Source of the DNA: Prevotellaceae bacterium
GTDB lineage: Bacteria > Bacteroidota > Bacteroidia > Bacteroidales > Bacteroidaceae
Assembly: GCA_021204715.1 (NCBI GenBank)
Contig: JAJPYW010000256.1
Location: forward strand, 1-10,498
Direction: 5' to 3'
DNA: 10,498 nucleotides
Every line of letters starts with the position of its first letter. Positions within the stretch are counted from its first letter, which is position 1. A program made the translations under genes and the position numbers. This document shows positions 1-7,007 of the stretch, piece by piece. The notes under the pieces were generated by a model. That model did not search any database, was not told the DNA's origin, and saw only the letters and a list, made by a program, of their open reading frames with translations.

Positions 1-112
1 GTGTGGGATAGAGGCGGGGGATGATATAGATTCAGGGCGGCATATTCATGTGGGAAATGGCACCACCATGGCGGCAGTGCGGGGGATGGGAGAATTATTT
101 ACGTCAAGGTGG

Positions 113-142
113 TTGCACGAAACGGATATTTGTCTATTTTTG
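113..142 (+). promoter_or_regulatory. Bacteroides-type promoter of the MmeI-like gene
   Basis: A -7 element TATTTTTG (135-142) matches the Bacteroides consensus TAnnTTTG. A TTG at 113-115 (GTTG from 112) lies 19 nt upstream, the usual spacing for the -33 element TTTG. The transcript would start a few bases after 142, leaving a leader of roughly 15-20 nt before the ATG at 164. GAAAGG at 148-153 is a possible ribosome-binding site. The promoter position is the main reason for rejecting the upstream ATG at 50. Confidence 0.7.
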
Positions 143-163
143 CTTTTGAAAGGTTTTAATGAT

Positions 164-2938
164 ATGGCAGATTTACGGCAAGAGGCGGCAAGGCAGTTTG
201 CCGCGTATTGGAAGGGCAAGGGGTATGAGAAGGGTGAGAGCCAACCGTTTTGGCTTTCGCTGCTGCGCGATGTGTATGGTGTTCTTCACCCCGAGCAATA
301 CATTCAGTTTGAGGACCAAGTGCATTTGGACCACACCAGCTTTATAGACGGGTATATTCCTGCCACGCGTGTCATGATTGAGCAGAAGGGGTTGGGGAAG
401 AACTTGAACCAGCCTATCAAGCAGTCTGACGGTACTTTGTTGACGCCTTTCCAGCAGGCGAAGCGCTACATTGTGGAGCTGCCCGTGGACGCACATCCAC
501 GCTATGTAATTACTTGCAACTTTGAGGAGTTCTGGGTGTATGACATGAACCGGCCCACGGGCGCGCCCGAGGTGATTCGACTTGACGCGCTCTATAAGGA
601 GTACTACCGCTTGCAGTTCTTGGTGGAGACTGGAAACGAACATTTGAGGCGTGAAATGGAGGTTTCTATCGCCGCCGGAGAGATTGTGGGGATGATATAC
701 GACGCGTTTGCCCGTCAGTATAAAGAGCCGGGAAGCAAGGAGGCGTTGCACAGCTTGAACGTGCTTTGTGTGCGGTTGGTGTTCTGCCTTTATGCTGAAA
801 ATGCGGGCATCTTCGGGCGTTATGGCATGTTTCATGATTACTTGAAGAAGTGTGACACGCGTCAGATGCGGAAGGCTTTGATAGCGTTGTTCGGCATATT
901 GGATACTAAGCCAGAGGAGCGCGATCCGTATTTGCAGGATGACAGCCCTTCATTGGCTGCGTTTCCTTACGTGAACGGCGGTCTTTTTGCCGACGAGCGC
1001 ATAGAGATTCCGCCTTTTACCGACGAGATACGCGACTTGTTGTTGAACAAGGCCAGCGCGGGTTTCAACTGGTCGGAGATAAGCCCTACCATATTCGGGG
1101 CGGTCTTTGAAAGCACGTTGAATCCCGAGACGCGCCGCTCGGGTGGCATGCACTACACCAGCATCGAGAACATACATAAAGTGATTGATCCGCTCTTCTT
1201 GGACGCGCTAAAGCGGGAGTTTGCCGATATTTGCGAGACGGCGGTGGAGCGCACGCGCTGTCGCAAGCTAAGGGCTTTCCAAGAGAAAATGGCTTCGCTC
1301 ACGTTCCTTGACCCGGCATGCGGCAGTGGCAATTTCTTGACGGAATCTTACCTTTCACTGCGCCGCTTGGAGAACGAGGTGTTGCGGGAACTCACGCACG
1401 GACAGACGTCTTTCGTGACGGATGATTACTTGTCTATTAAGGTTTCTCTTGAGCAGTTTTACGGTATCGAAATCAACGACTTTGCCGTTACCGTTGCCAA
1501 GACTGCGCTGTGGATTGCCGAGAGCCAGATGATGAAGGAGACGGAAATCATCATGCAGACGCACTTGGACTTTTTGCCGTTGAAGTCGTACACGAATATT
1601 GTGGAAGGGAACGCGCTGCAGGTAAAGTGGGACGAAGTGGTGCGTAGGGATAGACTGACGTATATCATGGGGAATCCGCCGTTTATTGGGGCGCGTATGA
1701 TGAGTGCCGGGCAAAAGGAGGAACTCAACGAACTATTCAAAGGGTGGAAGAACGCGGGCAACTTGGATTACGTGAGTTGTTGGTACAAGAAAGCGGTGGA
1801 CTTGATACAAGGTACGCCGATACGCGCCGCCTTGGTGTCGACCAATTCGGTGACACAAGGGGAAAGTGTGGCCAACTTGTGGAAGCCGTTGATGGAACAA
1901 GGCGTGCACATCGATTTTGCCCACCGCACTTTCCGTTGGGACAGCGAGGCTACTATCAAGGCGCACGTGCATTGCGTGATTGTGGGTTTCAGCACGGCTC
2001 CCAACGACCAACCAAGAGTAATCTATACGGATAACCGTCAGCAAATAGTGCAGAACATCAACGGTTATTTGATTGATGCGGATAATATATTTGTAGAGAG
2101 CCGGAACAAGCCACTGTGTGATGTGCCTGAAATAGGCATCGGCAACCAACCTATCGACGATGGGAATTACCTCTTTACTGCCGAAGAAATGCTTGCGTTT
2201 ATTAAAAAGGAACCGGCTGCCGAGAAGTATTTCAAGCCTTGGTATGGTGCGTATGAGTTTATCAACCGCGCTCCACGTTATTGCTTGTGGTTGGGCGATT
2301 GCGCTCCTAATGAACTCCGTAAGATGCCCGAATGTTTGAAGAGGGTGCAAGCAGTACGTGAATTCCGCCTGAAGAGTAAGAGGACATCGACTGTCAAACT
2401 GGCTGATAAACCTACAAGATTCCAAACAGAGAATATGCCTGATAGCAATTATATTGTTATTCCTGAAACTTCATCAGAGAACAGGAAATATGTTCCCATC
2501 GGTTTTCTTACACCCGATAATCTATGTAGCAACGCCATTCGTTTAATGCCCGACGCCACACTTTACCACTTCGGCATCCTCACTTCCAACGTCCACATGG
2601 GTTGGATGAAGGCGGTGTGTGGCAGATTAAAGAGCGACTACCGTTATTCCAAAGATGTAGTCTATAACAACTTCCCTTGGCCCGCGCCAACCGATGAGCA
2701 GCGGCAACGCATTGAGCAGTGCGCGCAGGCTATTCTCGATGCCCGCGACTTGTATCCGGAGTGCAGCTTGGCCGACTTGTATGACGAAGTAGCCATGCCG
2801 CCCGAATTGCGCAAGGCACACCAAAACAACGACCGTGCCGTGATGCAGGCATACGGGTTCTCCATAAAAGATACCACGGAAACCACTTGCGTGGCGCAGC
2901 TCATGCGGATGTATCAAAGCCTTGTCAATGGCAAGTAA
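164..2938 (+). CDS. MmeI-like single-chain restriction-modification enzyme (Type IIG/IIL)
   Basis: This 924-residue protein probably cuts unmodified foreign DNA and methylates host sites with one polypeptide using S-adenosylmethionine. Its length is close to MmeI (919 aa). Seen in order: an N-terminal PD-(D/E)XK-like nuclease with D62, E73 and K75 (D-X10-E-X-K; MmeI has D70, E80, K82); a helical linker (about 150-320); a methyltransferase with GGMHYTS (327-333, motif X region), FLDPACGSGNFL (381-392, motif I), YGIEIN (433-438, motif II region) and NPPF (504-507, motif IV, N6-adenine type); then a presumed target-recognition region (about 560-830) and a C-terminal tail. The block with TNSVTQGE and FAHRTFRW (about 560-593) is typical of this family. 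No separate methyltransferase or specificity gene is needed. The frame is open back to base 2 and has an ATG at 50, but the promoter at 113-142 supports 164. A BREX PglX protein is unlikely because of the size and the nuclease residues. The recognition sequence cannot be predicted. Confidence 0.85.
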   Translation: MADLRQEAARQFAAYWKGKGYEKGESQPFWLSLLRDVYGVLHPEQYIQFEDQVHLDHTSFIDGYIPATRVMIEQKGLGKNLNQPIKQSDGTLLTPFQQAKRYIVELPVDAHPRYVITCNFEEFWVYDMNRPTGAPEVIRLDALYKEYYRLQFLVETGNEHLRREMEVSIAAGEIVGMIYDAFARQYKEPGSKEALHSLNVLCVRLVFCLYAENAGIFGRYGMFHDYLKKCDTRQMRKALIALFGILDTKPEERDPYLQDDSPSLAAFPYVNGGLFADERIEIPPFTDEIRDLLLNKASAGFNWSEISPTIFGAVFESTLNPETRRSGGMHYTSIENIHKVIDPLFLDALKREFADICETAVERTRCRKLRAFQEKMASLTFLDPACGSGNFLTESYLSLRRLENEVLRELTHGQTSFVTDDYLSIKVSLEQFYGIEINDFAVTVAKTALWIAESQMMKETEIIMQTHLDFLPLKSYTNIVEGNALQVKWDEVVRRDRLTYIMGNPPFIGARMMSAGQKEELNELFKGWKNAGNLDYVSCWYKKAVDLIQGTPIRAALVSTNSVTQGESVANLWKPLMEQGVHIDFAHRTFRWDSEATIKAHVHCVIVGFSTAPNDQPRVIYTDNRQQIVQNINGYLIDADNIFVESRNKPLCDVPEIGIGNQPIDDGNYLFTAEEMLAFIKKEPAAEKYFKPWYGAYEFINRAPRYCLWLGDCAPNELRKMPECLKRVQAVREFRLKSKRTSTVKLADKPTRFQTENMPDSNYIVIPETSSENRKYVPIGFLTPDNLCSNAIRLMPDATLYHFGILTSNVHMGWMKAVCGRLKSDYRYSKDVVYNNFPWPAPTDEQRQRIEQCAQAILDARDLYPECSLADLYDEVAMPPELRKAHQNNDRAVMQAYGFSIKDTTETTCVAQLMRMYQSLVNGK

Positions 2939-2979
2939 AACGTCATGGCTTGCCCCAAAGTTCACCCATGCAGCTTTAT

Positions 2980-3981
2980 TTAATGGTTATGGAATTTGCA
3001 TTCAAGCTCTTTCATCTTATCCATCAATTCATCGAATGTAGGTTTCTCACCGTATATCATAGAGGACTGCATGTCCTTGTAGTCGCCTCGCCAATCGTCC
3101 ATGACATCATCGGGAGGAAGTAGAATGATGCGGTTGCGTATGTCGGGTGTATAGTCCACTCCACTCATACTGGTGAACAATTCACGATGATGATGTATGG
3201 CGCTCCACAGTTCATCATCGGCAATGGCACGGGTGGCAATACCGGTATTCATCATCTGCGTCAAGTCGTATAAGTGACGGGATTTGCGGTTGGCTTGTCT
3301 TGCCGATTGAGAAGAGAACAACTCATGCAATAGGAACGCTTTTTCAAGGAATGTCTTCTCTGCCAAAGCTGTAGGCATCGTCACTTGCTTGATGGTTGTG
3401 CTCACGGGCAGTGTTTCTTCTATGATGCTTGTCACTACGGCTTCTGCCGTGGGCTCGAGCAAAGAGCGCGCACTGACCTCTAATTTTACTTCCGAACTTA
3501 AATAAGTCATGTCATCATCAAAAAGAGACTTGTAATGAACATGTATCACTCTGGGTTCAGGGTATGTGCTATCACCTTCTCCGTCTGACTCGGCTTCTAC
3601 TTGAAGCCACTTCTCCATGCTTGTTGCGGCAACTGCTTCTTGCAACGACCGGCAGAGTTCCTCTTTCACAAACAGTGACGATACTTTGCGCAACCGCTTG
3701 ATTTGTCTTTTAGTCAAATCTCCTTCAAATCCCCATATTGAAGGGTTAATAGCCAAGTCTATGTCTTCTGAAAAGCGGTGTATCACTTTCCAAACCTTGC
3801 TCAGGGATGTGCCGCCTTTGAATATTATATGATTGGCTATGGGTAATGTGAATACCAATTGCAACACAACGGTCACCCACAAGTCTTTTTCTACAGCTTG
3901 TACAGGCAAGCCTGTTTTGTTGGCAGCTTGGGCAAGTACTGCCTGTTGTTGCTGCGTGGATAGTTGGAAGTAATTATTCAT
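2980..3981 (-). CDS. abiEii: AbiEii-family nucleotidyltransferase toxin
   Basis: A 333-residue cytoplasmic protein of the AbiEii/AbiGii family, the toxin half of a type IV toxin-antitoxin and abortive-infection module. Family members are DNA polymerase beta-like nucleotidyltransferases, and some (MenT) add nucleotides to tRNA acceptor ends. Seen: VEKDLW near residues 30-35, the nucleotidyltransferase signature GGTSLSK (56-62) followed by SEDIDL (71-76, the two metal-binding acidic residues), a KLEVSAR strand (166-172) that could supply the third acidic residue, and the lysine- and arginine-containing segments EKTFLEKAF (208-216) and SRHLYDL (234-240), which resemble the conserved C-terminal motifs. 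All catalytic positions look intact, so it should be active. Its start codon lies inside the end of abiEi (8-nt overlap), so translation is probably coupled and the antitoxin is made first. Its 3' end faces the restriction gene across 41 bp with no clear terminator. The exact substrate is unknown. Confidence 0.9.
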   Translation of the reverse strand: MNNYFQLSTQQQQAVLAQAANKTGLPVQAVEKDLWVTVVLQLVFTLPIANHIIFKGGTSLSKVWKVIHRFSEDIDLAINPSIWGFEGDLTKRQIKRLRKVSSLFVKEELCRSLQEAVAATSMEKWLQVEAESDGEGDSTYPEPRVIHVHYKSLFDDDMTYLSSEVKLEVSARSLLEPTAEAVVTSIIEETLPVSTTIKQVTMPTALAEKTFLEKAFLLHELFSSQSARQANRKSRHLYDLTQMMNTGIATRAIADDELWSAIHHHRELFTSMSGVDYTPDIRNRIILLPPDDVMDDWRGDYKDMQSSMIYGEKPTFDELMDKMKELECKFHNH

Positions 3982-4579
3982 ACGCCTGCCTTGTGAAAGT
4001 TCTTATCCATGCGGGCATGAGTGCTTCATCGGCCAGTACTTGCTCTTTCTTCTCTTTCTGAAGCACGCTCTTTATTCGCCCCGCAATATCGTCGGTCATA
4101 TTATCATGCCCTACCTCTTTCAGGGCGAATGTTACAAGCATGGCAAGCGGGTTGGTGAATGAAAGATTCTTGGGAGTGGTGTATTTGAACTGTATGGAAC
4201 GTCCGTTGCCAAGGTTCACCTTGCGGGGAGCACCGTCGGTAAGATAAACTACATTCATCGGCACTTGGGTAGACAGTCCCAACTTGTTCATGGCATAGAT
4301 GCCGGTGGGCACTATACGCGCTTTGTCTCTACGTGCTATTGTCTGAGCAATCTGTTCTATTGATGGCATCAATAAGCCAAGTCCCAAGGTTGTATCAATC
4401 TTGGGAAAGGTGTATATGCCTCTTGCCAAACGAACGATCTCGCCTCTTGCAGTGAGCCGTTCGAGGCTTTTGTCTACTGCTTTCACCTCACCGTATGACG
4501 TAAAATCAGAGGGGAAGAATATGCTTCCTCTCCCTTTGGCCTTAATCGCACTCCATATATTATCTTCTATACTTGTCAT
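3974..4579 (-). CDS. abiEi: AbiEi-family antitoxin / transcriptional repressor (DUF6088-like)
   Basis: A 201-residue protein immediately upstream of the AbiEii toxin. AbiEi proteins have an N-terminal winged helix that binds inverted repeats in their own promoter and a C-terminal domain needed for antitoxicity. Here residues about 1-70 look like the winged helix: TSIEDNIWSAIKAKGRGSIF, then VDKSLERLTARGEIVRLARG with the 'LARGIYTFP' wing (about residues 52-60). The C-terminal part carries IVPTGIYAMNKLGLSTQVP and VVYLTDGAPRKV, the pattern of DUF6088 and related AbiEi-like antitoxins. An in-frame ATG nine codons upstream (4606) is rejected because the -7 element (4596-4603) and the operator (4591-4619) lie over those codons; the ATG at 4579 follows them. 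A purine-rich AAAAAAG precedes the start but no strong Shine-Dalgarno. The operator implies repression by its own product. Confidence 0.87.
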   Translation of the reverse strand: MTSIEDNIWSAIKAKGRGSIFFPSDFTSYGEVKAVDKSLERLTARGEIVRLARGIYTFPKIDTTLGLGLLMPSIEQIAQTIARRDKARIVPTGIYAMNKLGLSTQVPMNVVYLTDGAPRKVNLGNGRSIQFKYTTPKNLSFTNPLAMLVTFALKEVGHDNMTDDIAGRIKSVLQKEKKEQVLADEALMPAWIRTFTRQAYE

Positions 4580-4590
4580 AGCATCTTTTT

Positions 4591-4619
4591 TGTCGCAAAA
4601 GTACAAAATATTTGCGACA
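4591..4619. promoter_or_regulatory. Inverted-repeat operator of the abiE module
   Basis: TGTCGCAAA (4591-4599) and TTTGCGACA (4611-4619) form a perfect 9-bp inverted repeat with an 11-nt spacer, so the half-site centres are 20 bp apart, about two helical turns. The repeat covers the -7 element and reaches into the -33 spacer. AbiEi antitoxins are known to repress by binding paired inverted repeats in their promoters. That AbiEi binds this particular site is inference from position and symmetry. Confidence 0.75.
4596..4603 (-). promoter_or_regulatory. -7 element of the abiE promoter
   Basis: On the minus strand this reads TACTTTTG, matching TAnnTTTG. The tetramer 19 nt upstream (minus strand CATG, 4626-4623) is a poor -33 element, as is common for regulated promoters. 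Transcription would start near 4588-4591, about 10 nt before the abiEi ATG at 4579. Confidence 0.6.
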
Positions 4620-4804
4620 TGGCATGGGTTTGAAGCAAATGAAATGCGTTATTTAAGATTATATAATTCAGAAATAGTAGGCTCATATATCCGCAGGGAT
4701 GCTATCTATACTCAACAATGTTTTAGAGATAGGTCATGGTAAAATCTTTGTGATTATAGGAAGAACGGTGGGAACAATCGTGCAAATAATTCGCTTCCCA
4801 AGCG

Positions 4805-4833
4805 TTGCGCAAGCGGATAATTGTCTATTTTTG
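4805..4833 (+). promoter_or_regulatory. Bacteroides-type promoter of ispE
   Basis: TATTTTTG at 4826-4833 matches TAnnTTTG. TTG at 4805-4807 lies 18 nt upstream as a -33 candidate, inside the 8-bp palindrome TTGCGCAA (4805-4812). The leader to the ATG at 4864 would be about 25 nt. The upstream gap 4620-4804 is AT-rich and holds no gene or RNA I can recognise. Confidence 0.65.
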
Positions 4834-4863
4834 CGCTATCATTACGAACGAAGAAGAGTGTAT

Positions 4864-5697
4864 ATGCTTACATTCCCAAATGCGAAAATAAACTTGGGGC
4901 TGAATGTTGTGAATAAACGGCCGGATGGTTATCATGACTTGGAGACGGTGTTCTATCCTGTTCCGGTGGAGGACGCGTTGGAGGTGGTGCCGATGGAGAA
5001 CTATACAGGGGGCGGGAAGTACAGCTTGCACCTTTATGGTACGGCAATAGCGGGGCAGGTGGAGGAGAACTTGGTGGTGAGGGCATACCGGCTTTTAGAC
5101 AGCTTGTATGGATTGCCGCCGGTGGAGATTCACCTTGTGAAGCGGGTGCCTACGGGGGCGGGGCTTGGCGGTGGTTCTTCGGACGCGGCGGCCATGTTGA
5201 AGCTGTTGAACGTGGTGTGTGGCTTGGGATTGGACGACACGGCATTGGAGGAGCATGCGGCACGGATAGGCGCGGATTGTGCTTTCTTCATCAAGAACAA
5301 GCCGGTGTATGCGGAAGGGATAGGGAATGTGTTCTCACCGATTGAACTGTCGTTAAAGGGGTACTGGTTGTGGATAGTGAAGCCGGATGTATCGGTATCG
5401 ACGAAGGAAGCATACGCGGCGATACGTCCGCACAGGCAGGAGCGTCCGCTCCGGGAAGTGGTGCGGTTGCCTGTGGCGCAATGGCGCGGGTTAATGGTGA
5501 ACGACTTTGAGGAGAGCGTGTTTGCACGGTATCCATTGCTCGGCGAGATTAAAGAGGAACTGTATAGGCAAGGGGCAACGTATGCGGCGATGAGCGGGTC
5601 GGGTTCGGCTATCTATGGATTGTTTGAAAAGGAAACGTCCTTGCCGAAGCTCGGCTTCGGCAAGGACGTGTATGTAGCGGTAAAGACGCTCGATTAA
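4864..5697 (+). CDS. ispE: 4-(cytidine 5'-diphospho)-2-C-methyl-D-erythritol kinase
   Basis: A 277-residue GHMP-family kinase that phosphorylates CDP-methylerythritol at the 2-hydroxyl with ATP, the fourth step of the MEP pathway to isopentenyl diphosphate, in the cytoplasm. Seen: N-terminal [12 protein letters not shown] with the catalytic lysine K8, followed by [15 protein letters not shown]; the ATP-binding loop [14 protein letters not shown] (96-109); GADCAFF with D138 as the likely catalytic base; and the C-terminal glycine-rich [11 protein letters not shown] (244-254). Length is normal for the family. The frame is open further upstream to an ATG at 4699, but the promoter at 4805-4833 lies inside that extension, and the family N-terminus begins at the 4864 ATG. 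The last 63 bp contain a perfect 16-bp inverted repeat encoding [11 protein letters not shown]. The stop codon overlaps the stop of convergent purT by sharing TTAA. It is apparently transcribed alone. Confidence 0.97.
   Translation: MLTFPNAKINLGLNVVNKRPDGYHDLETVFYPVPVEDALEVVPMENYTGGGKYSLHLYGTAIAGQVEENLVVRAYRLLDSLYGLPPVEIHLVKRVPTGAGLGGGSSDAAAMLKLLNVVCGLGLDDTALEEHAARIGADCAFFIKNKPVYAEGIGNVFSPIELSLKGYWLWIVKPDVSVSTKEAYAAIRPHRQERPLREVVRLPVAQWRGLMVNDFEESVFARYPLLGEIKEELYRQGATYAAMSGSGSAIYGLFEKETSLPKLGFGKDVYVAVKTLD
5635..5669 (-). terminator. Candidate purT terminator inside the ispE coding end
   Basis: Arms 5635-5650 and 5654-5669 (ACGTCCTTGCCGAAGC and its exact complement) give a 16-bp perfect stem with a 3-nt TCG loop. 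On the minus strand it begins 25 nt after the purT stop and is followed by TTCCTTTTC, a moderately U-rich tail. On the plus strand no T-tract follows, so it is unlikely to stop ispE transcription. A Rho-independent terminator role for purT is inferred. Confidence 0.6.
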
Positions 5698-6860
5698 TAT
5701 ACTTCCACCTTGGCGGCGAGGCGCTTGCACTTGTCGCGCAGGGCGTTGATGTCGCTGCCTAAGGGGGCGTAGCACAGCACTACACCCATGCGGCGGTTCA
5801 GTCGCGTGCTGGGCTTGCCGAAGATGCGCAGGTAGGTGTCTTCTTCCTTGACTACCTCTTCCATGCCGCGGTAGTTGGGACGTTCCGTGCTGGCAATGGG
5901 CGAGAGAATGACGGCGCTGGCGCCCATGCGCTCTTGCTTGATGCCGGGAATGGGAAGGCCGAGAACCGCGCGGCAGTGCAGCTCGAACTCGTTCAGGTTT
6001 TGCGTGCCGCCCAAGGTGACCATGCCTGTGTCGTGTGGACGCGGTGAGAGCTCGGAGAAGTAGACGCCGTTCTTGTGACTAAGGAAGAACTCAACGCCCC
6101 AAATACCGGCGCCGGTAAGGGCGCGTGTCACTTTGTCGGCCATGCGCTGTGCTTCGGCCAAGTGGTCAGGATCGATGGGAGCGGGCTGGAAGCTCTCGCG
6201 GTAGTCGCCGTTAATCTGCACGTGGCCTATGGGCGGGCAGAACAGCGTGGGCCCGTTCTGCTGCGTGACGGTGAGCAACGTGATTTCACTGTCGAAATGG
6301 ATGAACTCTTCAATGATGACTTCTTTGATGTCGCCACGGGCGGCACTGCATCCGTATTCCCATGCATGTTGCAGGTCGTCGGCGCTCTTCACCACAGACT
6401 GGCCTTTGCCCGATGAGGACATGAGGGGCTTTACCACGCAAGGGAAGCCTATCTCGGCGGCTGCGGCTTGCAATTCATCGAAGGTTTTCGCATAGAAGTA
6501 TTTGGCTGTTTTAAGGCCGAGCTCTTTGGCTGCCAAGTCGCGGATAGCCTTGCGGTTCATGGTGTAGTTCACGGCGCGCGCGCTGGGCACTACTTGGATG
6601 CCGGCCTCTTCGAAGCCGTAGAGACGCTCGGTGCGGATGGCTTCGATTTCGGGCACGATGATGTCGGGCTTGTGCTTGCGCACTACTTGTTCAAGGGCGT
6701 CGCCGTCCAACATCTTGAAGACTTCACACTCGTCGGCTACCTGCATGGCGGGTGCCCCGGCATACGAATCGCATGCAATGACATACTGTCCTTTCCGCTT
6801 GGCGGAGATGACGAACTCCTTTCCCAATTCGCCTGAGCCTAACAATAAGATTTTCTTCAT
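5694..6860 (-). CDS. purT: Formate-dependent phosphoribosylglycinamide formyltransferase (GAR transformylase 2)
   Basis: A 388-residue ATP-grasp enzyme (E. coli PurT is 392 aa) that converts GAR to formyl-GAR using formate and ATP through formyl phosphate, the third step of purine synthesis, without a folate donor. Seen: N-terminal preATP-grasp fold starting [14 protein letters not shown] (2-15), the PEIEAIRTE block (70-78), the ATP-grasp loop [12 protein letters not shown] (144-155), [16 protein letters not shown] (182-197), the metal and ATP site [17 protein letters not shown] (267-283), and a C-terminal domain ending near [10 protein letters not shown]. All motifs are intact. The ribosome-binding site is weak (AAAGA directly before the ATG). 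No clear TAnnTTTG element is seen between the gene and DUF4301, so it may be read from an upstream promoter through the hairpin at 6887-6942 or from a non-consensus promoter. It ends head-on into ispE with a 4-bp overlap. Confidence 0.97.
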   Translation of the reverse strand: MKKILLLGSGELGKEFVISAKRKGQYVIACDSYAGAPAMQVADECEVFKMLDGDALEQVVRKHKPDIIVPEIEAIRTERLYGFEEAGIQVVPSARAVNYTMNRKAIRDLAAKELGLKTAKYFYAKTFDELQAAAAEIGFPCVVKPLMSSSGKGQSVVKSADDLQHAWEYGCSAARGDIKEVIIEEFIHFDSEITLLTVTQQNGPTLFCPPIGHVQINGDYRESFQPAPIDPDHLAEAQRMADKVTRALTGAGIWGVEFFLSHKNGVYFSELSPRPHDTGMVTLGGTQNLNEFELHCRAVLGLPIPGIKQERMGASAVILSPIASTERPNYRGMEEVVKEEDTYLRIFGKPSTRLNRRMGVVLCYAPLGSDINALRDKCKRLAAKVEVY

Positions 6861-6886
6861 TCTTTAACGGTATTATGAATATATAA

Positions 6887-6942
6887 GATTCCGCCATGCC
6901 CGCGGGGCTTCTGCAGCGCGCCCCGCACGGCTTGGCGGAATC
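6887..6942 (-). terminator. Large GC-rich hairpin between DUF4301 gene and purT
   Basis: Outer arms GATTCCGCCA (6887-6896) and TGGCGGAATC (6933-6942) pair over 10 bp. Inside, after one mismatch and a bulge, GCC/GGC and GCGGGGC/GCCCCGC (6902-6908 with 6920-6926) continue the stem. On the minus strand the stem is followed by TTATATATT, a weak U-rich tail, so it may terminate or attenuate transcription leaving the DUF4301 gene (stop at 7008) before purT. It could instead be a processing or stability element in a shared transcript, or a small intergenic repeat. Confidence 0.5.
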
Positions 6943-7007
6943 GTCTCAATGGTTGATTGTCGGGTGTGAGTTGCACGCGGATGTAGCGCCTTTACCTCAA
7001 AACGGGA

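Noticed and set aside
1..112. Possible end of a neighbouring gene or an RNA at the left edge
   Set aside because: No start-to-stop frame with recognisable sequence and no RNA fold was evident; the stretch is too short to judge.
50..163. Extended N-terminus of the MmeI-like protein from the ATG at 50 (frame open to base 2)
   Set aside because: The promoter at 113-142 lies within this stretch, the added 38 residues do not resemble the family, and the protein from 164 has the normal MmeI length.
1733..2425. A 230-codon minus-strand frame inside the MmeI-like gene, and similar frames at 173-835
   Set aside because: They lie wholly within a gene with strong family motifs on the other strand and show no motif or ribosome-binding site of their own.
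164..2938. Reading the methyltransferase as PglX of a BREX or a DISARM component
   Set aside because: It is shorter than PglX, has an N-terminal D-X10-E-X-K nuclease pattern, and no other BREX or DISARM genes are present in the window.
2930..2954. GGCAAG/CTTGCC hairpin at the end of the MmeI-like gene as a terminator
   Set aside because: Only six base pairs with a 13-nt loop and no T-tract on either side.
4580..4606. Extended AbiEi start at 4606
   Set aside because: The -7 element and operator would lie inside the coding sequence; the ATG at 4579 is just downstream of the predicted transcription start.
4699..4863. Extended N-terminus of IspE
   Set aside because: It runs through the ispE promoter and adds 55 residues before the conserved [10 protein letters not shown] start of the family.
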